DNA from: Prunus persica
Lineage: Eukaryota; Streptophyta; Magnoliopsida; Rosales; Rosaceae
DNA length: 64,000 nt
Assembly (NCBI RefSeq): GCF_000346465.2
Contig: NC_034014.1
Span: 22,020,522 to 22,084,521, forward strand
Direction of reading: 5' to 3'
The notes beneath the pieces were generated by a model. That model was not told the origin of the DNA, made no database searches, and was given only the letters and a program-made list of their open reading frames with translations. Positions 51,266-61,699 of the stretch are shown piece by piece. Position 1 is the first letter of the stretch. Each line of letters begins with the position of its first letter. Position numbers and translations under genes: made by a program.

Positions 51266-51560
51266 GAGCTCCGTGCATGCCCAGCTTGACTGTGAAGATT
51301 GGCCTGTACTTCTCAGCCATGTTACCCAAGCTTTTGCGGGGAGGTCGCGGCCCTCCTAAATAAGGAAGGTGTCCGATTAGGGGCCATGCACCGGGTGCTT
51401 CCGGCGGCCCATGCACCGGGTGCTTCCGGCGGCCCTCGCTTCTTGGCGGTGTAATTGTGGTAATATTTAGATATGCATAGGAGGGAGAAGAAAAATAGTA
51501 GAAAGGCGAAGATTATAGATGGAGAAGATGCGAGATATGAAGGAGAACTCCGTGGATGGC
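51266..51560 (-). pseudogene. Truncated CYP82 pseudogene (5' fragment)
   Basis: Homologous to the first ~95 codons of the neighbouring CYP82 gene ([56 protein letters not shown]). It is broken in several ways: the ATG reads ACG, small deletions lie just after it, and a 25-bp segment around the PPEAPGAW codons is duplicated in tandem (51386-51435), shifting the frame. Homology stops at the KLGMH region; the haem-binding part is absent. Homology extends a little upstream into the leader ('gactctgccatcaa'), so it came from a genomic tandem duplication rather than a retrocopy. Confidence 0.92.
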
Positions 51561-52021
51561 ATTTTGTTGATGGCAGAGTCAAATGAGATATTGGAATGAT
51601 CCTCCAATTTTTAATCCATCTTCTTTTACATAGAGATTTTGATCTCATTTGGGCCTCCGTTTTTACTGTCCATCTTATTCCAGAATTTTGATTGTTATAG
51701 AACCTTCAGCTATGCCCAAGCTTATTTACAGAGTCCATGTGTAATTAATCTCAGCCTAACGTCCAAACATGATCAGTGATCAGCCATAAAATAAAAATAA
51801 AACGTAAATTAAAATGAAAATAAAATAAATTCCAGAACCATACAAGCTATGCCACACAACTCAAGAACCTTGTGTCATGCCCTACATCAAGGAGTTGTAA
51901 AGAGCCCCAGCTTGCATCTGGTTACCCACCGTTTATTTTTTTTAATCTCTGTGATCCTGAGAAATTAATGGACCATCTAACATGGCTTTATCTCCAACAT
52001 AAAGTTGTCACCAGCACCTCT
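51561..52021. other. Intergenic and MDH 3' region
   Basis: The right part is the likely 3' UTR of the malate dehydrogenase gene (minus strand). No other gene is seen. Confidence 0.5.
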
Positions 52022-54477
52022 TCATTTTCTGACGAAAGAAACCCCCTTCTGAATGCTTGATTCTAATTCTTTCTTTGCCCTCTCCAAGCCAGCCCTGTTT
52101 TGTATACTTGGAAAAATGTCAAACTTGTCTCGTGTAGAGAAATAAGATAAGGCAATTTGCAAGGGAGGGTTCAAAACAGGTAAAATTACAGACCTCTCGT
52201 ACTCATTCAGGGGGCCAAGAGGGTATATTTCCTCAACTCCAGTCCGGCCAAGCCGTACCTTGGATGCAAAGAAGGGAAGTTCAGTCACCTACAACACGCA
52301 TGTGTGCCTTGTTAGGTCAAATACAATAGAAACCAGTTTATGATTTTAGATAAACTTGTTCAGACAACGCCAAATGAAATGATGATAGTAACATGCCTGA
52401 GAAGCCACGAATGCACATTCGACAACGCTGGCATCTCCTCGCAAGCCACGGAGGCATGCATCTGCAAATTTAACAGCAGCATATGCCTGCAATTTTCACT
52501 TACTGTAAGATTTAAGCAGGTCGAAAGTCAAAACAGCTAGAAAACAAGGATTTATGAAGAAATAATGGGAAAAACATAGAACTTATGAAAACTAACTTTT
52601 ATGACTAACCATTGATAATGTTGCAGAACCAGCTCCAGCTTTGGCCTGAAACAATGTCAAGATGGAGCATAAGATGGCAAAGAGTTTTGAAGCTAGGCAC
52701 TATTCTTTGAACTAACTTTCTAAGATTCAATCGTGATACAGAAGACACATCAAACTTAAGCATAGTGTTAAAGAAGGTTACAGTGTTGAGCAGAGATGGT
52801 AGCCTAAAGCCAAAAAAGCAGGGTGCCGCGCTACTATCAAGCCCAAGAGATTGCCAAAAGCCTAAAAACTATACAACCCGTTCCTTGCCTAATATCAAAT
52901 GACTACTTCAGGAATCTACGCCTACAAACTCTGAAGAAATAGCAAAAGTAATCAATATCCTGCAACCATTACAAAAATTTTAATTTTGAAGTAATCTCTT
53001 CACAAGAGCAAGCCTGTGACACCAAGCACCCCTATCTTACACTGTCATTTGTATAATCTATCTTCCATACCCTGATTTGCACATTTCTATAATTATAAAA
53101 CCAAGAAGGTACTCGACATAGAAAGAGTCAGCACCTAATGCTCATTTGATTAATTGTATAGCATCTGAACAAACAGGAAGGTAACTACATAAATAATGGA
53201 AGGTTTTTTCATATAGCTACTTTTTTGCTGTATCAGCCTTCAGCGTACTGCACAGAACTTTAAATTTTTTTCCACACTGTCTGGTGCAAGATCATAACTA
53301 ATTTCTCACATTATTTTCTTTCAAACCATTCTTTGAAATTCTTAGAAAGACAACAATTTAATAAACAAATAAGAGTGCAATATGCAGCAACAACTCAACA
53401 AAACAAGCACTGGTTACTCACCTCAACAACCTCAGTTCCACCATTCTGAATGCGATCTGTTAGGTAATCAACTTCTTTTGGGGTGAAAGAGCATGGAGGC
53501 TTAACCTGCATAAAACAATAACAACAATGAATTTAACTCAACTCTATACCAACGCACACATGATTGAGAATCTAAAAACAAGCTGTCCTCAACCTGAGAC
53601 AAAAGAGGCAAAATTGTAACCCCTGCATGACCCCCAACAACAGGCACATTAACGTCCCTAGGATCAAGCCCCAGAACCTCTGCCTGCAACAAAATCACAA
53701 ACTCATGAATTATAACCAAGATGACCAATTGGGTAGTAATGAAACCTGAGAAAATTTTACCAAATGCATACCACAAAAGTATTGGCTCTAACAACATCAA
53801 GCATGGTGACACCCAATAGCTTCTTAGGATCAAAGGTGCCAGCTTTTTTGAAAACTTCAGCTGCAATGGGAACAGTGGAGTTCACAGGGTTGCTAATCAC
53901 GTTGACAATGGCGTTTGGACAGCACTTAGCGATTGCTTCACTAAGCGTCCTGACGATTCCGGCATTGATGTTGAACAAATCGTCCCTTGTCATGCCTGGT
54001 TTTCGGGGCACGCCGGCGGGAATGATCACCAAATCCACTCCGGTCAGCGCTTCCTCCAGCTGCTGCTGCCCCAAAAATCCACGCACCTACAAATCCAATC
54101 ACACAATCTTTGAAATTTTTACAAATTCAGAAATTTGGGAATTGTAATGAATGAACCAACGAAATTGAAATTTGGGAACTTACAACGGCGCCGGTGTCCA
54201 TGTGGCTGATATCGGAGGTGACGCCAGGGGTGTTCACGACGTCGTACAGATGGAGAACGGAGACCAACGGGTTCATCTTCATCAGCATGGCGAGAGGCTG
54301 TCCTATGCCGCCTGCTGCTCCGAGTACGGCTACTCTGAAACCAGCGGCGGCGCCCTTGGCGCGGCAATTCAAGCGGCTGACACTGGCAGTGTTCTCCATG
54401 TGGAGATTTGGAGGGTCGAGATGAGCGGAGATTCTAGCAATCCGTTGATTCACGTTTTCTCCCGAGCTAGGCTGCAT
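52022..54477 (-). CDS. PMDH: NAD malate dehydrogenase, peroxisomal/glyoxysomal (PTS2)
   Basis: Eight exons on the minus strand: 54477-54184, 54086-53772, 53683-53594, 53505-53422, 52645-52610, 52486-52397, 52288-52194, 52094-52022; 358 aa. The N-terminus has a PTS2 nonapeptide, RIARISAHL (12-20), and a likely processing site near Cys38, so the enzyme is imported into peroxisomes and trimmed. The NAD fold has GAAGGIG (53-59). Substrate-binding Arg126 and Arg132 lie in [11 protein letters not shown]. Asp195, Arg198 and His222 (GGHAG) complete the catalytic set. It interconverts malate and oxaloacetate, reoxidising NADH during beta-oxidation, the glyoxylate cycle and photorespiration. Seven junctions keep the frame; the intron after ASQ (52396-52289) starts with GC rather than GT. 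A (GA)n tract sits in the leader. Confidence 0.95.
52289..52396 (-). other. Non-canonical GC-AG intron in the MDH gene
   Basis: The exon ends TCTCAG, the intron starts GCATGT and ends TTGTAG before GTGACTGAACTT. The protein junction AFVASQ/VTELPFF is correct only with this GC donor. The nearest GT is 4 bases further in and would shift the frame. Confidence 0.85.
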
Positions 54478-54526
54478 CGTGTATTTTTAGAATTTGATCT
54501 GATCGGCGATAAATAAATGAAAAGAG

Positions 54527-54553
54527 GGAGAGAGAGAGAGAGAGAGAGAGAGA
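54527..54553 (+). repeat. (GA)n microsatellite in the MDH leader
   Basis: A run of GA dinucleotides about 50 bp upstream of the MDH start codon, read as (CT)n in the transcript. CT-rich leaders are common in plant genes. Confidence 0.9.
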
Positions 54554-54849
54554 TGGGGAGGTTGATGATGATGACGTTAAAAGCTTCGCAGAGAAATTGG
54601 GAAGTGTGGAAAATGGAAACTAATCTTATCCCAAGTTCCCAAAACCCAATAATATGTTTGATGATCCGAACTTTCTGACTTTCTGATGCTAAGTTTCCAC
54701 AAGGGACGAACGAAGGCAATATATACAATTCTTTTGCACAAGCGGCAATTTCCTCTTTTCTTTTTGCACATATCATATGCCACAGAAAACAGGAATTTCA
54801 TGGTGGCAGTTTGTGTCGATTTAACTTGACTCATTTAATTAAGAATAAA

Positions 54850-57600
54850 CTGTCAAAATTCCAATGAACTTGTACCAACTTCGAAAGTACAAGGTTTAAT
54901 TAAGAGTAAGGTTAAAAACACCGAATTATGTGTTCATCTGTCATTTGTTCAAATTTGAGGTGATGATTAGACTTTGGCCAAGAAAACGTACCTCTTTAAA
55001 TTCAAGGGTTGCATCTAAGTGTGTAATATACTCTTTTGAAAATGGTAACTTTCAAATTATTTTACTTTCTTTAAGATATAAGATTGCGAAACAAACGTTG
55101 TTGAGGTTAAAGAAAATGCTTTTTATTATAATGTAGTCCAATTTGTTTTTTTTAAAAGCGATATTGTCAATGTCATATTGTCATATTGGAGGATTCATTC
55201 TATAAAAGGTCTTTAAATGCCCTATTTCTTAACCATTGAATCAAATTAGAGATGGAAAAATCAAATCTACCAATTTTTTTTTCGGTCGGAATCAAATTTT
55301 ATTAGATAGAAGACAAAAGCCGGTTACAACAAAGTGAGCTCCACAAAGAAATTCGACGAATTGTAGCACAAGAAGGCATAAAACCTACTACATCATAAAA
55401 CTTGAAGATGACATAAAGCCCAGAAAAGCAAAGTGCACACAAAAAGCAGTGAAAATAGAACAGGGAAATGCCACACCACCCATAACCAAACAGCAGCATA
55501 ATCAACACAAGCCCACATCCACCGGAGAGGAACCAGTAACCAATGCTCGAGACAGAAAATGGTGGTGGACAAGCCACCAAAGCTACAAAAAGCACTACCA
55601 TAATCCAAGCAATAAGTGACATTAGCACTTTAAAAGCAACCTCAACTACATAAAAGTCACCAAGGAGAGGAGACCCTCGTGTGGTCAAGGCGCTGAAGAT
55701 GGTGGTGAAGGGAAGGTGCCGAAAAATAGCCGCTAGTGGTAGGAGGAGAAAATGTATATCAAGCACTAGAGGCTCTTACATGTAAAAACTAGAAGAGATA
55801 TTGATCAACACCATAAACGGGTTGAAAGCAAAAACAACACAAAAGGCTGAAGAGAATCGCACAGCACGCTTGGTCACTTCGTTTGCCACCAAATCACAGA
55901 TAGAGGTTAATCACAGATATGACACAGATAGAGGCGAATCTACCAGTTTCTTAAACCCAACAAATAAGACACCCCTGAAGACGCCTCACATTTAGGTTGG
56001 GGCCTATCCTTAGTAAGCCTGCCCTTATTGCCAACCAACCCAAGGATGAAACTCACTCTTGAAATGTTGTGGACATACCAGACCAGTCCAGCCTATGGTG
56101 GCTTTTAATAAGTTTAGGCCAATTAGGTTAATAGTTTACTATTCTTCTTGGGCCCCTTTGGCCAGGTGACAAATGTTTAGCTTCTCGGAAAAACAAAATG
56201 AATGGAAGACCCGGAAAAGAAATAAAAAAGAGGAAAGAAGTTGAAAGATACTTATATATGCATATATCTTTTGCATTTGTCTTCCTGTGCTCCTTGATAG
56301 GAATCAGAAAGAGGACAATGGCCCATCCTTTTTTACCTTAATTTTTAAGTACCCAAGTAAATAAAAATGACTAGCCTAAGATGTAATTAAGATGAATGGT
56401 AAAAGACCAGAGGTCTCATATTTGAATCTCCACGACATCATGATTTTATGTGTGTGTATAAAATTCCTCTCCTATATAGTTTAAACCATTACTTATACTA
56501 TAATAAATAAAAAAAGTTACGATGGTAAAGGACTAAATGGGAGCACAAGGCTGTGAACTATTTTGTCGGTCCTTTTGTTTTAATGGGGAGGAGTCGGAGG
56601 CACTAAGAAGCACTAAAAAAATAATGAGCTTCTAGAAAACAGCAGGACGTCGCTTTAGGTGTCTTATATTGTGGAGAACGCTGTGATGTTTGTTTGAAAA
56701 TGTTGGTAGAGAATCATTGACGTTTAAGGCACAACACCACCACCCTTTCATTGTCATGAATCATGAATCATGATCATCAAGCTGATATAATGGATGTGTC
56801 TCTCCTTAACTATTTCACCAATGTGAATTCAGAATGTCTCACTTATTAATTATGCCATCTAAATGCATTATAAGATGTTTTTCGCTCTTTCTAGACTTGT
56901 TAGACTTTAAATTTAACTCGTTGAATATTTATCATAACACGTTAAGTAAGAGTTGGATTCCTGTCATTTCACTTTCTTGAATTGTAAAAAGAAAAACTCT
57001 ATGAATGTTTCAACACAAAGAACATCTAGAAGCTACAATCTTAGGAATCCCTAATTGTGGTAAACATGTGTAAAGATAGTAACTTCACTCATCACTTTTG
57101 ACCATAGTGTAACATTATCTTTCTTCTCAACATGTTACGCGTATTGATTTTAGACCATATAGTTAACATTTCATGATAAATGCAATACACATGTTATTAG
57201 TGGTTACACCATTGTTAAAAATGATTAGCAATGTATCTCAAGATGATAAGTTTTTTCATGTGAAAAAATAGTTGTAGATAATACTAACAAATATTGTGAA
57301 ACATGACTCAATGAATGTTCACATCCATCTCCTTTAAAGTGAAAAGTTCAATTATTATCTCCCCTCCTCAAGACTTACTTTTTTGGCAACTTGATGAGTT
57401 TAATTAAAGTTGCATGGAAAATGCATGAATCGTTGGGGCAGCATAGTGTGACTTTGGGAATAATTAAATACCAAGAAAGGGAACACTTCCTATCTTACCA
57501 GAAAACGGACCAAAGGGTAAGTTGAAAAGGGCGTTTCACCGGCCACCCAAACGTCCATAAATCCAAATGGCTTGCCAAATTTAGCCGCTTGGCCAAAGAC
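54850..57600. other. Intergenic, no gene supported
   Basis: The 154-codon minus frame at 55302-55766 is hydrophobic by composition, without a domain. The surrounding 55265-55990 looks like a transposon-derived or untranslated remnant. 56380-56440 ('gaccagaggtctcatatttgaatctcc') resembles a SINE-type B-box. Otherwise AT-rich. Confidence 0.5.
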
Positions 57601-57630
57601 AAATGCTTCATCTTCTATCTGGGCCCAGTC

Positions 57631-57637
57631 TATATAA
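57631..57637 (+). promoter_or_regulatory. TATA box of the small gene at 57784
   Basis: TATATAACCCC, 147 bp upstream of the ATG, followed by a CT-rich leader with a (CT)12 tract at 57682-57705. This is a strong-looking plant core promoter. Confidence 0.65.
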
Positions 57638-57783
57638 CCCCATCTCTCTCTCTCCGTCTTCTTTCATTCATTCACAGCCTCCTCTCTCTCTCTCTCTCTC
57701 TCTCTGAAAAAGAGAAAAAGAAAGGAAGGAAGAGAAGGAATAAGTGGTGGGGTCCAGCTGCTGGGCAAGCAAAGTCATCAGAA

Positions 57784-57972
57784 ATGGCTCAAGACATTGA
57801 AGACAAGAAGCACTTGTTTCTCAACCACTCATTTCCATTGCCATTTTCCAATATGTCAAGTGCACTGGCCAAACTGCCCCTACAAATGAAGAGGTACCCT
57901 ACAGTTGAAGACATTCCATTGGGGAATCAGAGGTCACTGTCAAACAATCCCAAGAAGAATGAAGAGTGGTAG
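57784..57972 (+). CDS. Small protein of unknown function (62 aa)
   Basis: I do not recognise the family. The frame begins MAQDIEDKKHLFLNHSFP and ends NNPKKNEEW. It is hydrophilic, with no transmembrane segment or signal peptide, and has a central run with Met, Leu and Pro (MSSALAKLPLQMKRYPTVED). The frame stays open upstream to 57589, but those codons lie before or across the TATA box and leader, so the ATG at 57784 is preferred; it is the first ATG after the presumed transcription start and its context (gaaATGG) is good. A TATA box and CT-rich leader support it being transcribed. Composition is like real coding sequence rather than the AT-rich surroundings. It could be the only exon or the first of more; the TAG at 57970-57972 closes it. 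Confidence 0.6.
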   Translation: MAQDIEDKKHLFLNHSFPLPFSNMSSALAKLPLQMKRYPTVEDIPLGNQRSLSNNPKKNEEW

Positions 57973-60399
57973 CAGATCAATTAATGTAACTCATCTCTTC
58001 TTGGTTTGTGTAGAGAGAAACCAACTCAACACCATTCCTTGATAGAACGTTTTAGAGGCAGACAGGATGGAGCCAGGCAATTCTAGTTATAGTTTTCTCA
58101 TGTACCTTCTTTTTGGTAAATTCCACAGTAATTCTATATTTTCTTACTCCTAGAATCTAAGATTTTCATATACCAACTACCCTTTTTTTGTTTGTGGCTC
58201 TTCTAACTTTTATGAATCTAAAGGAGGTCATGGAGAAGGAATAAGATGGTTGAAGTGGTGGAGGGTCATCGTCTTCATGGGTGAAAAGTTCATGGGAAAG
58301 TATATATACATGGAAGTGATCTGAAGAATTTGGTTCATGTATTTAAATGGGATCTTGAATTTTTCACTTTGTAATGAGATGCTAGCTGCTTCTGCTTTAA
58401 TTTGCTGCATTTTTTTTTCTCTCTACTGCTCTCCTTTGGGATTCATTTGTTTAGATACGTAATTAGATCTTCTATACCGATCTGTTCTGGCTTCTCCATC
58501 TCATTTCACTCATTTGTTTGTAATGATAGCTGGAATGTAATGAATTTGAGGCACTTATGGCTACATCTATCCAATTATATATCACATGATTTTATTGTGT
58601 TTGTTAATGCATTTGTCTAGATGATTGTATGATGATCAGTGTGATTTCGTTTAGATATGGCATCGTGTTAGGTTTTAGTATGTATAATCAGATGGATTTC
58701 TCCTGAGGATCAACTTTACAGTCTATGATTTTCCCCAGGAAGTTCGCTTGAACCCCTCTCTCGCCCTCTACCGGCGAGAAAATTCAGAACTGAATTGATA
58801 ATTAGGGAAAAGATTGTTTTGGTATTACAATACCTGATAAATTAAATTCTAGATATTCGGCCGATAATCTTTTTAATATCGAGAATGTACTAAGTACTGT
58901 AGATTGATTCCTACAAACATAAGGTATAAATTCACATTTAGACTTTACATTAGCACTTTCGTCTGCATTGTTTATAGGACGAGCAGTTTTACTTTTTAAA
59001 GAACAAACATTGTTGCTAGCTACCGACACTTTTTGGGATTGCTACTCTCAAAGGAGAAGTGTGCATTTCCAGAATTCAAGTTTTTTTGTTTGTTTTTGTT
59101 TTTGTTTTGTAATAAAGTAGGTAAATTTATAAACCATGAAGCGTAAAATATGTAAATGCTTCTGTTAGCAACAATATTGTTGCTTCCCTGCAGTTTCCAG
59201 CTTCTTCATTCGTTCAAATATTTCTGCAGTACATGCTTTTCCTTCATGGGTTTCAAGGTTTCTTGGTTCTCCTTTAAAAAAGTTTCGTTCCGACTTCCGA
59301 TCATGAACTTTGTTGTTTATTTGACCCTTTTGACATTTGAAATTGGCTCACTGCGCACGTGTAGATAATGAAGACAATTAGTGTAACATTAGCATAATTA
59401 TTTTCCTTGATGAGTACTGGACTATAATATTATTGATGGGTGTTGGTAGTTGCTTGCTTGCTCTGTTGAATCCGTGTGGTTCTAGGGCAGTGCGTATATG
59501 TTTTCCTGTCTGGCATCTTTCTTTCATGTTAGGTGTTTACTATTCCGCGGGGTCAAGAATTACGGCAGTTTCTAATTTTAATTTACAGTTGATATTAGGA
59601 ACCATTTTGCATAGGATGCTCAACATGCATATGCAATGTGGGAGCTTAATTATAGTTCTATGGACTTGTTTGGTGGCTCAATCAGCGCTAAGTTCGAATT
59701 GATTTCAAGCAAGTTCTTATGACTCTTGTTTATCTCAATGGAACTTATAAGACACAATATGTTCACCAAACAACGATCATGACACTGTCAAATTTAATTG
59801 AAATAGTTCAATGCATATCGAGCCACCAAACAAAGTCATATATACTTACTGGTATAATAAGGACATTTATCCTTCCACTAGAATTAGAGTTTAAATTCAT
59901 CCTACAACCCTCTTGATTTAAAAAGCCAAAAAGAAAGAAAGATTGTGCAATTATATGTTATTAATTGATTACGTAATTTGGAGTAGAGCATCCTTTTGTT
60001 GTGAAGCATCTACTAGTAATTGATTATTAATATTTTATTTTATTTTCACAAATTACTTGGGAAAAGATAAAAGATTTGTATTACATTTAAGACCTATATT
60101 TTCATTCTTTGACAAATCACGTTATAAGAAATAAACACAAATTTATATACATTTAATTACACCTAAAATTTTCTCTTGTTTCTAGTTTCATTATCATGGA
60201 TTATATAAATTTAGGGGGTGTATCCAAGTCATACTTATAAGGACTTTTTTAAAATGAGTGATTTTCATAGAGTTGATTAATTCTTAAATACTTTCATAAA
60301 ATTAATAAAAGTCAATAGTAAATTGGCAAGACTTTTACTATTAACAATTAGCCTTAAAAGTATGCAAAACTCATTCATTTAATAAGCTTTTTAAAAGTC
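57973..60399. other. 3' flank of the small gene and intergenic
   Basis: 57973-58230 is the likely 3' UTR. Frames at 58402-58620 and 59433-59702 look random. 60225-60398 contains weakly inverted 'aaatgagtgattttcata'-type arms, a possible decayed MITE. No gene is seen. Confidence 0.5.
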
Positions 60400-60539
60400 A
60401 TGCTACTCTTACCATATTTGTATACCATATTCTCATACCATCTTATGTGACACATAAGTTGAACAGATGTGACTATCCACTTCATCTGCCACATAAAATG
60501 GTATGAGAATGTAGTTTACAAATATGACAAGAGTAGCAT
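60400..60539. mobile_element. 140-bp MITE with ~50-bp terminal inverted repeats
   Basis: The left arm ATGCTACTCTTACCATATTT is mirrored by AAATATGACAAGAGTAGCAT at the right. The arms pair over about 50 bp each with few mismatches, leaving a ~40-bp loop. The right half recurs at about 61622-61692 ('tgtgactgtccacctcaact'), so it is a dispersed family. I could not settle the target duplication. Confidence 0.82.
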
Positions 60540-61228
60540 ATGTGCACATAAAATTTCTTGTTTCGATAAATATGTAAATCAGTTTGATGAGGATTGAGGG
60601 TGTGCTCAAGCCAGAATGCCTTAAAAGTTAAACGTTCAAAATTTCCGTATTAACCTTGATTAATGAAAATGTTAAAACACAAAAACGTTTTATTAAATAA
60701 GAATAAATTAGTACATTACAATCATTACAAATTATAATCGGTTTGAATTAAATTAAATAAAAAGTAAAAGAATGTAAAACAACATCATCTGCAGCTGCCC
60801 ATAACATTAGGAGACAATCAAGCATTTCAGATATATATTAAAATTATAAAAGATAGAAAATTAAAATAAGAACCAAAAAAAAAAAAAAAAAAATCCAATT
60901 GGCACACACGCACGTGAAAGGGGCTTGTCTCAATTATGCTATGGTAAATGGTTATAACGAGCCCCACCAAACGTGTCATGAACGTCCCAATTTTCGTAAG
61001 CTAAACCAATTCAAATGATTTGAGTGGTTTTGCACAATCACCGTTCAATTACTGTTGGGCCCATGAGCCAGCCCTCATCTTATGCTAGAATGGGCTTTAA
61101 AGTGGAATTTTAATTGAAAATGTCTGGTTCTCAATATTCAACAATTCCTTCACATAGCCACCCACTATACTGCAATTCTATTCTACATTTCTATATTACA
61201 TGATGTGGCATGTTCATGTTATATGTCA

Positions 61229-61516
61229 TCTATATATATAAAGTAAAAGGCAGAGAATGGTGAAACATTCAAAATACCAAAAAATGCCCTTGGTTAATGC
61301 AAACATTAAGAATTGAAATTATTAATTAAATGAGGATAATATGGTAAATTCACAATTTTTCGTATTAAAAAAATTAAAATTAAAAGAAAATTCAGATAAT
61401 GGGTTCTATTTTTATGGAACACAAATATCCATTATCTTTTTTAATTCTAAAATAAATTTAATTTTTTTTTAAAAAAAAACCTCTCGCATGCACGGAAGCG
61501 CGTGCAGAAAGACTAG
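61229..61516 (+). mobile_element. Helitron-like non-autonomous element, copy 2
   Basis: It starts TCTATATATATAAAG after an A and ends CTAG before a T. A hairpin (GCATGCAC ggaa GCGCGTGC) lies about 9 bases from the end. It shares most of its interior with 39731-40015 and is nearly the same length (288 against 285 bp). Confidence 0.75.
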
Positions 61517-61621
61517 TATCAATTAAATCAATGAAGTGTATTTTAATTAAAACAATTAGAAAAACAAACACTAGAATAAATCATAAAAAAAAAATATATA
61601 TATAAAATTATTTTAATTAAT

Positions 61622-61692
61622 GTGACTGTCCACCTCAACTGCCACATAAGATGGTATAAAGATGTGATAAATAAATGTGATAAAAGTAACAT
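61622..61692 (+). repeat. Partial copy of the 60400 MITE
   Basis: Matches the loop and right arm of the 60400-60539 element ('gccacataagatggtat', ending 'gataaaagtaacat'). The left arm is missing. Confidence 0.65.
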
Positions 61693-61699
61693 TATTCTT

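Noticed and set aside
55302..55766. 154-codon minus-strand frame
   Set aside because: Hydrophobic and Cys-rich by composition only, no domain, in repeat-like DNA.
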